The notes beneath the pieces are model-generated. The model saw only the letters and a list, made by a program, of their open reading frames with translations. It was not told the DNA's origin and did no database searches. A stretch of DNA of 64,000 nucleotides, taken from Paulinella micropora. Taxonomy: Eukaryota > Cercozoa > Imbricatea > Euglyphida > Paulinellidae. Made by a program: the position numbers and the translations under genes. How positions within the stretch are numbered: position 1 is the stretch's first letter; each line of letters starts with the position of its first letter. The stretch spans positions 86,001 through 150,000 of the forward strand of contig WBZZ01002624.1 in assembly GCA_019918135.1 (NCBI GenBank). Reading direction: 5' to 3'. Positions 1-8,782 of the stretch are shown piece by piece.

Positions 1-617
1 TTGTATCTAGCGAGGGAAAACAATACATAGGAAGTACTTGTGTTCCTTTATCAAAGCGATTTTTTGAACATAAGAGTAAAGCCAAGACAAGACTAAGCAC
101 TCCGCTGTTTAAATACTTCAATAATATAGGATGGGAACATGCTTGTATAGTGCTTGTTGAAGAATACCCATGCGATAATAAAGAGCAATTGTTATCAAGA
201 GAGCAACATTGGATTGAGCAATTAAAACCAGAATTAAATAGTTATGATGCCGATGGCGAATGCGAACATGGAAAATATAAATATTATTGTGTTTTGTGTA
301 AAGGAAAAGGAATATGTGAGCATTCAAAGAGAGAGGAAAGGTGTGTTGAATGTAAGGAAACTCAAATATGTATCCACGACAAAATAAAGTCAAGATGTGT
401 TGAATGTAAAGGAAATAGTATATGTATCCACCAAAAAAGGAAAGATATATGTAAAGAATGTAAGACGAACAACTTTTGCGAACACAACAAACAAAAAGGA
501 CATTGTGCGGAATGTGGTGCATGGCGATGTGAAACTTGTAATATAAAACTTAGTAGTAAGCAAAGTTTTCATAATCATATTACTTCAAAAAGGCACATTA
601 ATAAGATTGATGAATAA
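1..617 (+). CDS. GIY-YIG endonuclease with Cys/His knuckle array, 5'-truncated by window edge
   Basis: The first full codon is at position 3. The product matches residues 14-217 of the complete copy at 21831-22484, so only the first 13 residues lie outside the window. What remains includes the YIG half of the GIY-YIG signature, the catalytic Arg and Glu, five C-x-H...C-x2-C units and a C-terminal C2H2 finger. GIY-YIG proteins are endonucleases of homing elements and repair systems. The gene lies 95 bp upstream of the major capsid gene. I saw no protein-level difference from the other copy. Confidence 0.85.
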   Translation, partial: VSSEGKQYIGSTCVPLSKRFFEHKSKAKTRLSTPLFKYFNNIGWEHACIVLVEEYPCDNKEQLLSREQHWIEQLKPELNSYDADGECEHGKYKYYCVLCKGKGICEHSKREERCVECKETQICIHDKIKSRCVECKGNSICIHQKRKDICKECKTNNFCEHNKQKGHCAECGAWRCETCNIKLSSKQSFHNHITSKRHINKIDE

Positions 618-712
618 TCAATAATTATTTTAGAATTATTTATTTTTTTCTATAAATATATTCTCGTGAATTAGTTAATCTACGCTACTTCAAAAAAAAA
701 ACAAAAGCAAAA

Positions 713-2218
713 ATGCCAGTAATGTATGGTGGTGAGTTGATCCATCAGACTAAGGAACTGTTGTCAGGAAAGTATGAATTAAATAAACTTACCAGCCGTG
801 AAGGGTCGGCAAATGTGAATCTCACTACTGCTGGAGGTCTGGAAAGCACATTTGAAATTCCTACCCGTCCTTTGAACCTTGCGAGGTCTGTGTTGCGATT
901 TACTTACACACCAACAGGCAATGGTGCTAATACATACAATCGTATTTTTATGGATTGTCTGTCTATGATTAAAACGATTGAACTTCGTAGCCGAAGCGGG
1001 CAGTATCTGTGTAATCTTCAACATGTTGGAAATTACACTAAGATGATTTGGAAACCTGAGATTAGTTTTGAAAAATTTAAGGCCTTGGAAAATCACGGAG
1101 ACTATGATACCGCGACAGAAGGCAAAACTGGCTCTGGTGCGATGCTTCAAAAGTGTAATGTTGGAAAGATTGTTGTAGGAAGTAGAACTGAAAAGAAGGC
1201 AATTGGCGATGCTGTTGATACTGCTGGACTCATAACAGCAGTTAATAATTACTATAAAGTCCCGAGTGTGAATGCTCGGCGTTTTAACGACAGCGCGACT
1301 GCTACAAGCGGTGCGGGAAATTACAACCTTGTTAATGTAGATTATGATGAGGCGAAGTATGTTGAAGGTGGTAGTAATAATGGTGCAGACCCTGTTATCA
1401 GTGTTAAACCTCCTTTGGGAATGCTATTTGGAACAATTTTTGAACTGGATAAGACAATCGGTTTCAATGAAATTTTGGATATGCGTATTGTGTGGGAGGC
1501 AACCAATCGTACTTTCTTCTATGGAACTGATGTTAGTGCTATCTCTGCTGGTGCTGCAGCAAATGCTGTTGGTGCTACTATTTCTGATTTGAATTTGTTT
1601 CTCGCCGTGGAAACTGATCCTAATGTTATTCTTGGTGTCCAACAGAAAATCGCTGGTGAAGGCTTTCCTTTTAAGATTGAATATCCCATTGCTTGGAAAC
1701 AAAATCTTCAAACAGGACAGCAAAATTTTGTCATAAAGATGAACCGCTCACAGGGTGAAAGAATTCGTCGTATTTATACTTCCGCTTTCAACAATACTGA
1801 GACTTCTTACACTGCTTTTGATAATGATAATAGAACTGATGGTGTTGCAGCCCCAAATACTGCTTCAAAGAAAATTAAGACGTACTACACAACCCTTGAT
1901 GGAACTCGTCTTCAACAATTTGATGTTGATACTTTGAAGAATGAGGATTATATGCTTTTGAAAAATAAATTAAAGGGGAGTGCCATTTTGAATTCAAATG
2001 TGTATCACTATAACTGGTTTCATGTTGATTCCTTTGATAATAACCGCCCGCTGTGCGATAAGGATACCGACGGCTATGAGGTAAGCGGTCTGAGCCTTGA
2101 CACTGAGAGACGATATGAATTCTCTTCAACCACTGCGGGAAACAATCTCAATCACTACACATTTGCAATTCTTCAACGAAGTGTGCTTGTGAAGGGGATT
2201 GAAATTTTGATGAGTTAG
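713..2218 (+). CDS. MCP: Major capsid protein, Polinton type (element A copy)
   Basis: This is an intact 501-residue protein with the length expected of a double jelly-roll major capsid protein from Polintons and Polinton-like viruses. That family forms the hexons of the icosahedral shell. I assign it from overall sequence character and context: long beta-rich segments with many Asn/Thr loops, and position next to fibre and penton genes. It differs from the copy at 22580-24085 by one residue, Ile instead of Thr about a quarter of the way before the middle (codon at 1457-1459). An AT-rich leader with a TATA-like element and an A-run precedes the ATG. It could be another abundant structural protein, but size and synteny favour capsid. 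Confidence 0.8.
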   Translation: MPVMYGGELIHQTKELLSGKYELNKLTSREGSANVNLTTAGGLESTFEIPTRPLNLARSVLRFTYTPTGNGANTYNRIFMDCLSMIKTIELRSRSGQYLCNLQHVGNYTKMIWKPEISFEKFKALENHGDYDTATEGKTGSGAMLQKCNVGKIVVGSRTEKKAIGDAVDTAGLITAVNNYYKVPSVNARRFNDSATATSGAGNYNLVNVDYDEAKYVEGGSNNGADPVISVKPPLGMLFGTIFELDKTIGFNEILDMRIVWEATNRTFFYGTDVSAISAGAAANAVGATISDLNLFLAVETDPNVILGVQQKIAGEGFPFKIEYPIAWKQNLQTGQQNFVIKMNRSQGERIRRIYTSAFNNTETSYTAFDNDNRTDGVAAPNTASKKIKTYYTTLDGTRLQQFDVDTLKNEDYMLLKNKLKGSAILNSNVYHYNWFHVDSFDNNRPLCDKDTDGYEVSGLSLDTERRYEFSSTTAGNNLNHYTFAILQRSVLVKGIEILMS

Positions 2219-2251
2219 AAAAAACAAATAAAAAAGAAAAAAGAAATTATT

Positions 2252-2272
2252 TTTTTTTGTTTATATACACAA
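2252..2272 (+). promoter_or_regulatory. Putative viral late promoter motif
   Basis: A T-run followed by TTTATATACAC lies immediately upstream of the ATG at 2276. A very similar T-run plus TTGATATACA sits right before the ATG at 18817, and the identical copy lies before 24143. This is an inferred element without experimental support. Confidence 0.35.
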
Positions 2273-2275
2273 GAG

Positions 2276-3524
2276 ATGACTACTCACCAGAGAAACTTAA
2301 TCGCACAAAATCCAGACGGAGATTTTATAAATGTCAAAGTTGGATATGATGGTAATATTGAAACCAATAATATGAAAACCGCTTTCGGCGAAGCACTAAC
2401 AAGCCAACTTACGCCAGTTGTTCAGGAAATTTTTCCGTACACCATTAATACCCGAATATGGTCATTAACTCAGACAAATGCGAGTGTTTCTTTCAATAGT
2501 AATAATATTGGCAGAATTAGCAACTCAAGCAAAGAATACTTCAACCGCTATCCTAACAAGTAAAAGAAGAATAAAATATCGGACGGGTATGGGTGTTGTT
2601 GGTCGCTTTACTGCTATATGGACAACTGATGGCACAAAAGACTATTATTCATGTGTAGGAATTGGTGAAAGTGATTTTTCAAATGGTTTTTATTTTTATA
2701 AAACTAATGTCGGGATGCGCATTCTACAAGCCAAAGGAGGGGCAACAACTTATATTCAACAAGCAAACTGGGATGACCCGTGCAATGGAACAAAATATAT
2801 GCCTGTTATTGATTGGAGTAAAGGAAATGTATTCCAAATTCAATTTCAATATTTAGGCTTTGGTGCTATAAGGTTTTCTATTGAAAATCCTACGACAGGC
2901 GAATTTCAATTAGTCCATACAATTAAGTATGCAAATGCCAACACAGGCGTAAGTCTAAGAAACACTACTTTACCATTTACCGCACTAATGAGGAATGATG
3001 CTTCTACCGGAATTCAAACTCTTAAAACAGCAAGTGTTGGATTATTTATTGAAGGAAGTAATACAATAAACACAAGTATAACAAACGAAGTGGAAGGAAG
3101 TAAAGCAGCAAACACAACTGAAAGCCCTATTATTAGTATCAGGAATAAAGCAACATTTGATGCGGGCGGTGCAAATTTAACAAATTATTCAAATGTTTAT
3201 CCCACTTTGATAAGTATTACGAATGAAGATACTAAGTCAAATGTTGTCAGAATGGTATTAAATGGAACACTAACTGGAGCAGGTTTTGCAGATGTTGATT
3301 CTAAGTATTCAATTGTAGATACTGACACAAAGGCGAGTGCTATCGCAAACGGAACAACAATTTTTAAACTATATGTAAATAGTGCTTCAACTCAACAAAT
3401 CAATCTTAGAAGTTATGATATATACCTATCACCGAGTGATGTATTGACTTTTACACAGAAGTCTGTCTCTGCTGGTGGAGGAGGAAATGTCAATATTATT
3501 GCTAACTTCGTTGAGGATCAGTGA
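2276..3524 (+). CDS. Fibre-like virion protein interrupted by a frameshift (element A copy)
   Basis: Two overlapping reading frames make up one gene. The first starts at ATG 2276 and ends at 2563. The second is open from about 2478 to 3524 and is in the +1 frame relative to the first. The N-terminal part resembles the start of many viral and phage receptor-binding proteins, with a KxRxKYRxGxG-type motif right after the junction. The C-terminal part is rich in Asn, Thr and Ser, as in fibres. The switch must occur between about 2535 and 2563. The same break is present in the B copy at 24143-25391, so it predates the duplication or is functional recoding. Confidence 0.6.
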
Positions 3525-3549
3525 TACAGAAAGCAAAAAAATTAATTGA

Positions 3550-4823
3550 ATCAATACCATCAACATTACCAACATTTGTAATAGCAAAACCACCCATATT
3601 TAAACTGCCCGTCATAGCCGTTGTGCCATCCTTGGCTAGTTTCGTATCGGTATATGCTTTCGTTGAAGCATCACCATCGTAGAATGGTGCTGGAAGTCCG
3701 CTGATTGCTGTTGTGCTGTTAAAATTTAAAACATTGCTCGTCAATGTTATTCCACCCCCTGTTGTTGGAGCAAGAAGTATGGAAGAACCAACAATGCTTA
3801 GTGGATAGCCCGTTGCTCCACCTGCCTCCGACGAATAAATAGAACCCATATTATTGTTGTAATTGAAGAATAACTTACCCGTGTTTAATGGATTTGAATC
3901 TTTTACACCCAAATAAGTAGTAAATATTTTGTTTCCTGTTATGGTTTGGTCTCCTGTTAGTTTAACCACAGAAGTATCAAGGGCAGAAACATCAATACCA
4001 TCAACATTGCCTACATTTGTAATCGCAAACCCTCCCATATTTAATCCCGCTGTCATACTGGCGGTGCCGTCTAGTCGTAGAAAAGGTGAAGCAACATTTC
4101 TCCATTGGCCTGTGCTATAAATGAGTAGTTGGTTATCGGCGGGTGTGCCCGTAATTAACACATCGCTGTGTGTATTAATTGAGCCATCCGCGGACACTTT
4201 ATCATTATTGTCTTCGTGCTCAGATATCCAAGTATCAACATCTTTCGTATTTAATAAATTAACTCCTGTTATATTCAAATTACCGCCCATACTAATGTTG
4301 CCGAATTCATCAACATTTATCGGAAAGGTTTTATTTACCCAGTTTATTGAGTTATATGTAGATAACTACTCATCGCCACTGGTGTAGTAATGACTACATC
4401 AGAGAGTGTATCAATTGAACCAAGGGTTGTATTCTTCCATTTGCCTTCTACATCATTATATGTTAAGTATTGTCCAACCAATGGTGCGGATATGTTTGTA
4501 TCTATGAGATTGTATAGACTGGTTTGGTGAGGATTACTTGTATTGGAGCGGTGTTGAGTTGAGGCTTTGACTTCGTCGTTGTCTCTCACTCGTTGCTCTG
4601 TATAGTATAAATTTTTTCCTTCTTTAATGTCAGTTGTTGATTTTAAAGCGAGCAGTGTATCAAAGCGGTTATCAGTGAAATAAAGATTTATCGGGTCGGC
4701 ATCTTCTGGCACTCTGTCTGTATTCAGACCAATAATATTAGTGTTGGTAAGGTCTAAGTTTTTTATGTCTAGACTATCAACAGCAATTTCTGACAAGCCT
4801 AAGAGTGATTTATATTGACTCAT
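3550..4823 (-). pseudogene. Truncated, frameshifted tail-fibre gene (element A)
   Basis: It matches the first 425 or so residues of the tail-fibre gene at 13015-16602, including the repeated MGGFAITNVGNVDGID-type modules. A one-base deletion near 4359 (TTA in the B copy, TA here) breaks the frame after about 155 residues. At 3550 similarity ends in the middle of a repeat module and the gene is fused, in opposite orientation, to the end of the fibre gene of the capsid cassette. The whole C-terminal half with the S74 chaperone is missing, so it cannot make a mature fibre. Confidence 0.85.
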
Positions 4824-4890
4824 GTTATATTATGTAATTAAATATTTATTATTTATTAAAAATACTAAAATATAAAAATCTTAGTATAGA

Positions 4891-5409
4891 ATGCCATCCC
4901 CTGAAGCAAGTCGTAAGAACTGGGGTAGTGCTGTGGAAGGAATAAAAGCGAAAGCGAAACAACGAAAGATGGAACATGCTAAAAATGTTTTGGCGCAATA
5001 CCGAAATGCTGTAAAGCAAGAAGATGAAGATATGGAGGAACGAATAAAACAAATTGAAGAAAAGAACTTGGCTAATGATATTATTACTGAACATGATAAT
5101 GATAGCCCAGAGGAGAAGAGTGAGAGCGAAGATGAGGTTGATTTCACTGATATCATTGCCGAAAAGATGGCGAAAATGAAAATCAAAAGAGCGAAAGCGG
5201 AAACTAAGAGAGCGAAGAAGAGTAAGAAGCCAGAGCCTGAGCCAGAGAGTGAAGAAAGTGAAAGCGAAAGTAGCGACGAAGAAGAACCGAAGCCTAAGAA
5301 GGGGAAAGGAAAAAAGTCTAGTAGTGTGAGTGTAAAAGTATATAATCAGTCTTCAGGTGCTAAGAAAGAAAAAAGTGATGATGTCTCACGGATGTTTCTT
5401 AAATTTTAA
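4891..5409 (+). CDS. Charged low-complexity protein, element A copy (unknown function)
   Basis: This 172-residue protein has a conserved N terminus (MPSPEASRKNWG), a Lys/Glu-rich helical middle with coiled-coil character, a run of Glu/Ser/Asp and Pro-Lys repeats, and a C-terminal end reading DDVSRMFLKF. Homologues occur at 12252-12778 and 34029-34544. All three lie divergently next to the tail-fibre gene, separated here by 67 bp. Of the three, only this copy is unbroken. The conserved neighbour suggests a job in fibre attachment, assembly or packaging, but that is inference. I know no named family for it. Confidence 0.75.
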   Translation: MPSPEASRKNWGSAVEGIKAKAKQRKMEHAKNVLAQYRNAVKQEDEDMEERIKQIEEKNLANDIITEHDNDSPEEKSESEDEVDFTDIIAEKMAKMKIKRAKAETKRAKKSKKPEPEPESEESESESSDEEEPKPKKGKGKKSSSVSVKVYNQSSGAKKEKSDDVSRMFLKF

Positions 5410-5482
5410 ATGATATTTATGAGCATCGCTTTCATCCAATGTTGAATTTTAAATAAAAATCAACATAACGCTCATTTTCGCA

Positions 5483-5543
5483 ATCTCAAACATGTTTGAG
5501 ATATTCATAAACATCGTCTGCTGTTAAAGTATAAACGATGTTT
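5483..5543. terminator. Two hairpins in the intergenic region
   Basis: A perfect 20-nt palindrome, ATCTCAAACATGTTTGAGAT, lies at 5483-5502. A 9-bp stem (AAACATCGT with ACGATGTTT, 5509-5517 and 5535-5543) follows. They lie between the convergent ends of the charged-protein gene and the small minus-strand gene, so a role in 3'-end formation is plausible. Other inverted repeats occur in the matching parts of B and C. Confidence 0.4.
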
Positions 5544-5590
5544 GAAAAACACACGGGAGCGGTAGCGGGAGTGTGAATTTGCAAATATCA

Positions 5591-5848
5591 TTACCAAAGA
5601 TAGTGATAAGAATAATAATTCGCATACTCTGGATTATTATAAGTTAATTCACCTTTTGAATTTTTTATAGCCTTTGCTCTCATTCTGTATTTTTTTCTTC
5701 TTTCTTTATCTAAATGGTCTAAATGTGAATATAGCCCTATGCGGTCTTTATAATGTTCATATCTAGTATCTCCAAAATTAATAACCTTACCTTTTGGACT
5801 AATTACTTTATATTTTTTATTCTTAACATCGGATTTTGAAAATCTCAT
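5591..5848 (-). CDS. Small basic protein resembling DUF5754
   Basis: This 85-residue protein begins with RFSKSDVKNKKYKV and contains GKVINFGDTRYEHYKD followed by YSHLDHLDKERRKKYRMRA. That order (Lys-rich start, GK-x-I-x-FGD, YxHxD, RRxxYxxR) is typical of a small family common in large DNA viruses and Polinton-like viruses, which I recognise as DUF5754-like. No function is known. It is divergent from the integrase with only 10 bp between start codons. It is absent at the same place in element B. Confidence 0.65.
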   Translation of the reverse strand: MRFSKSDVKNKKYKVISPKGKVINFGDTRYEHYKDRIGLYSHLDHLDKERRKKYRMRAKAIKNSKGELTYNNPEYANYYSYHYLW

Positions 5849-5858
5849 TGTATATAAT

Positions 5859-6863
5859 ATGCCTGATTTAGACCATAAACATGCAATTATTAATAATCAA
5901 AATGCGGATAGCCAATTAGAGGACACTCCTACGGGAGAAGTAGTTAAAACAAAAGAAGAAGAAGCCCTTGAAATTCACCACCAGAAAAAGAACCCAAAAA
6001 TATGGAACACGATATGGGTTGATAAACCATTAGACCAAGCTTTTCTTGACTTGGCGGATATGAGTAAGATAAAAGATAAGAAAGGCAATAAGGGCTATGC
6101 TTGGATGCTTGTTTGGATTGATTGTCATTCAAGATATTTAATAATTATTCCACTAAAAAATAAAACGGCAAAAGAAGTATATTATGCTTTGAAATCTATA
6201 CCTTATAAACCAAAGTCAATTACAACTGACAGCGGAGGAGAATATAAAGGTGCTACTCGTGATTATTTTATTGAAAATGGAATTAAACACGATGTCGTTG
6301 AAGTTGGCGACCATAGAGCGCTTGCTGTTGTTGATAGAGTGATAAGAAGTATTAGGAGATGGCTTGACCTTTTATTTGAAACTAATAGAAATTTTGACTG
6401 GGTAAGTTATATTCAAGACTTAGTCAATGCGTACAATCATAAAGTTCATAGAGGAATTCAAGCCAAACCTGTGGATGTCTTTGCTAGAAGAGACAAGAAT
6501 AAACAGAAAATCACACGTGATAATTTAATTGATGAATTTAATGTTGGCGATAGCGTAAGAAAGGAAAATAAAAGGAATGTTTTTTCAAAAGGCGGTAAGA
6601 CTTTCAGCAAGATTATTTATCAAGTCAAAGGACGTTCTGGCTTCAAAATAATACTAAATAACGATGAGTTGGTAAGCCCTCGTGATTTATTGAAAACTGA
6701 ATTTAATAAACCAATTGACGAAGAAAAAGATATGAAAGAGCAAACCAAAGAAGTTATTAAAGAGAAAAAGACAAAAGAATTATTAAAAAGAGAAGACATT
6801 CAACCAGAGAATGTCAGGACTTCAAAACGAGAAAAAAAGGCAAAAGTAATATTGGATTTGTAA
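5859..6863 (+). CDS. Retroviral-type (rve) integrase, intact copy of element A
   Basis: This 334-residue protein has the rve fold signature of Polinton integrases: FLDLADM (first Asp, residue 64), IDCHSRY, TTDSGGEYKG (second Asp, residue 124) and VDRVIRSIRR, where the third acidic residue at 159 is Asp rather than the usual Glu. The spacing of 35 fits the D,D-35-E family. A basic C-terminal region ends in RTSKREKKAKVILDL. The family joins element ends to target DNA in the nucleus. Copies in B (frameshifted) and C (intact) share all these features. There is no sign of decay here. Confidence 0.9.
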   Translation: MPDLDHKHAIINNQNADSQLEDTPTGEVVKTKEEEALEIHHQKKNPKIWNTIWVDKPLDQAFLDLADMSKIKDKKGNKGYAWMLVWIDCHSRYLIIIPLKNKTAKEVYYALKSIPYKPKSITTDSGGEYKGATRDYFIENGIKHDVVEVGDHRALAVVDRVIRSIRRWLDLLFETNRNFDWVSYIQDLVNAYNHKVHRGIQAKPVDVFARRDKNKQKITRDNLIDEFNVGDSVRKENKRNVFSKGGKTFSKIIYQVKGRSGFKIILNNDELVSPRDLLKTEFNKPIDEEKDMKEQTKEVIKEKKTKELLKREDIQPENVRTSKREKKAKVILDL

Positions 6864-6893
6864 GCAAAAAAATAAAAGGCTCTATTAGACAAT

Positions 6894-6963
6894 AAGCGAC
6901 TTCCTTAGGAATTGAACCCGCAACCTAAAATCTCAACGACTACGTCGAACCCATTAGTCGCTT
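6894..6963 (-). ncRNA. Possible tRNA-like folded RNA
   Basis: Read on the minus strand, 70 nt are closed by a perfect 8-bp stem (AAGCGACT with AGTCGCTT). Inside are a CGAC/GTCG hairpin and a TTAGG/CCTAA hairpin whose loop contains GGTTCAATTCC, a good match to the pol III B box. The arm sizes do not fit a canonical tRNA, so I call this tRNA-like at best. It lies 30 bp after the integrase stop codon. Confidence 0.25.
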
Positions 6964-7081
6964 CGCCTAATAAGCCTACTAGCGACATGGGAAAAATGGT
7001 ATTTGAAGTATTAACGTAAGTCTATTTTTTAGAAAAAAATAGACTTATTCTAGAAAATTCTATTTCCGTGAATATGTCTTT

Positions 7082-7156
7082 GCGACACCAAAACACGGCG
7101 GTGTCGCAGTGTCGCAGAGGTTGCGACAGAATTTCACTTTTTTGTCGCAGTGTCGC
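7082..7156. promoter_or_regulatory. Cluster of six TGTCGC motifs in both orientations
   Basis: TGTCGC or its complement GCGACA occurs six times within about 75 bp, directly upstream of the ATG at 7165. Clustered short motifs in both orientations are typical of protein-binding sites such as operators or origins. I did not see the cluster elsewhere in the window. Confidence 0.4.
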
Positions 7157-7164
7157 AAAAAAAA

Positions 7165-7691
7165 ATGGACTTAATTCCGAGCAGAACCAAAACTAAATCA
7201 GATTGGTTTGAGGAATATGAAATTCGTAGAACAAGTAAGGATAGACTAAATAAGGATAAAATAATATGCGAAGAAAGAATTTCTAAAATAGACAAAGAAA
7301 TTGCTCGTCTCGTTGAAAAGAAACAACCAGACATAATAAAACTAGAGGCGGTTAATGAGATGTTGCAACGATTGAGTATTGAAAATAATGAAGTAGAGGC
7401 AGATAAACTTTTTAGAATGAGACAAAAGAAATTGGAAAAAAAATAAACAAAGAACGCGATAATTTCTATAAGTGGAAAAATGACAATCGTGGCCAACTTT
7501 CCGCTATTGTCATGAATAAAATTCTCGTTGGTATTGAGAACGAGCATTTATCGTTTAATGCTTCGTTTAACAAATATTCAAGCGATGGTATTAACGAGCA
7601 CGTAAATGATAGTATTAACATTAAACGAGAACACAATAGAAACATGCACAGAGTCTATAGAACCGAGAGTGTTAGTAGCAACTCGGATTAA
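7165..7691 (+). CDS. Coiled-coil protein with a break at an A8 run (element A)
   Basis: The ATG at 7165 opens a 93-residue Lys/Glu-rich helical protein that stops at 7446. Immediately after an 8-A run (7436-7443) the -1 frame continues for about 81 codons to TAA 7689-7691, with sensible composition. The first part, around the words LEAVNEML, resembles the coiled-coil protein at 9837-10310 of element B (TAINEML), which sits at the matching place near the terminus and is not interrupted. This supports a single gene that is either frameshifted by one base or uses -1 slippage on the A-run. Function unknown. Confidence 0.5.
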
Positions 7692-7828
7692 AAAAGACTT
7701 CGTGTCAGTTGATTTTGGAATTATCCAAAACAACAATAATGGTTTTCTTAAAAACCAAGGGGTTTAACACCCCACCCTAATTCAAAGGAATTTCTATTAC
7801 ACATGCTTTTTGGTGTGTGTAATAGAAT

Positions 7829-8302
7829 ATGGGAGAGCCGAATGAAGTAGCAGACGAACTCGGCGAAATCAACATCGCTGGGGATGGTACGTCCTAACTC
7901 TATTGTAATCTCTTTAATGATAATTAATATGATTGTATGTTTTTGGAAGTCATGGGGCGAGCTTGAACCTGAAGCCTCTGCGGAGTTTAAGAACCCAAAG
8001 ATAGTTAGGGTTCCAAGGGAATTCGCTCAACTTGATAGGAAAAAATAACTTCTTTTCATGCCGAGCGAAAATATTTCGTTCGAAACCCCGTGCAGAGAAC
8101 TGATAATTATTCGTTCGCGTGGGTTGAGAGAGATGAAACCATGAAAAACCCCAGAAAGAAAATTTTCTTTCTTGCTTCTCTTGGTAATAATGACAGTAAG
8201 GAGGAGGAGGAAATTCTCGTCTTTCCTTCGCTGTCAGCCTTGACGAAGAAGGTTGGCGGCGATGAAGGTTCTATCAATTGGGTTGTCCCACTTGAGTTGT
8301 AA
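7829..8302 (+). CDS. Terminal-arm gene of unknown function, possibly spliced and frameshifted (element A)
   Basis: An ATG at 7829 opens a short acidic reading frame followed by a possible donor GTACGT at 7887. Coding-like sequence resumes about 7965-8048 and continues, one frame away, from 8039 to the stop at 8300-8302. The frame change falls at a 6-A run (8040-8045). The layout mirrors the gene at 10613-11106 of element B: a short acidic first exon and then a body rich in Pro, Lys and aromatic residues. I cannot name a family. The 8090-8302 part alone is about 70 residues. The exact structure is uncertain. Confidence 0.35.
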
Positions 8303-8469
8303 AAGTCTATTTTCCAAAAAGGGGCTTATTTTATTAAATAAGGGTTTTTCGGTCATCTTTTATTTTTTCTCTCAGTGCTCAAATCTATAATCTAGATTAT
8401 AGATTGTGGGCTCTTTGGGGTGTTTTGTGCTCTTGTATTGATTGTGCGGGAGATTAGGAAGGAAGGGCA

Positions 8470-8536
8470 AATCGTTTTTAAAAGCGTCGTTTTGAGGCAC
8501 GAAAAAACGACCTTAAAAAAACGATATTATACTACT
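8470..8536. repeat. Right terminal inverted repeat of element A
   Basis: Read outward-in from 8536 the terminus starts AGTAGTATAATATCG and continues with a T-run, TTCGTGCC and TTTTAAAAACGA. It is an imperfect inverted copy of 31839-31902, the left end of element C. The AGTAG start is shared with the termini of element B. Confidence 0.8.
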
Positions 8537-8546
8537 GAGAGAGAGA

Positions 8547-8578
<32 letters not shown>

Positions 8579-8655
8579 TAGGTAGATACACATAGCATAA
8601 CATAACATAACATGACATAACATAACATAACATAACATAACATAACACAACATAA
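8537..8655. repeat. (GA)n and (CATAA)n microsatellites
   Basis: A (GA)n block at 8537-8578 abuts the end of element A. A (CATAA)n-type pentanucleotide block follows at about 8590-8655. This is host sequence. Confidence 0.9.
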
Positions 8656-8671
8656 TCCTTTTGTTGCTCAC

Positions 8672-8782
8672 CTGCGCATCGCTGTGGTCACCACCGCTTG
8701 AGCTATTGTTGCTGCTGTTGTTGCTGTTGGTGCGTCTGTTGCCGCCAGTCCCCACATTGGGACGCAAACCAGGAGAAAACAT
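8672..8782 (-). CDS. Probable first exon of a host gene
   Basis: Starting at ATG 8780-8782 on the minus strand, 37 codons encode an Asn/Ser/Gly-rich peptide and end in CAG followed by GTGAGC, an excellent 5' splice site (donor at 8666-8671). The remaining exons are not visible; element A occupies the downstream side. The start of the exon is repeated in the second host unit (ATG at 30807-30809), but there the frame soon ends, so that copy is broken. The product is unknown. Confidence 0.4.

Larger units (their letters stand above)
1..3551 (+). repeat. 3.55-kb capsid cassette, copy in element A
   Basis: This stretch repeats 21868-25418 at a constant offset of 21867. I could find only six substitutions by eye, at 1458, 2225, 2796, 2948, 3356 and 3358. 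It carries the end of the GIY-YIG gene, the major capsid gene and the fibre-like gene. Similarity stops abruptly at 3551, where this copy runs into an inverted tail-fibre fragment. The left limit lies outside the window. Confidence 0.95.

Noticed and set aside
779-2129. Several open frames antisense or out of frame within the major capsid gene
   Set aside because: They overlap a strong capsid gene, have no domains, and are duplicated only because the whole cassette is.
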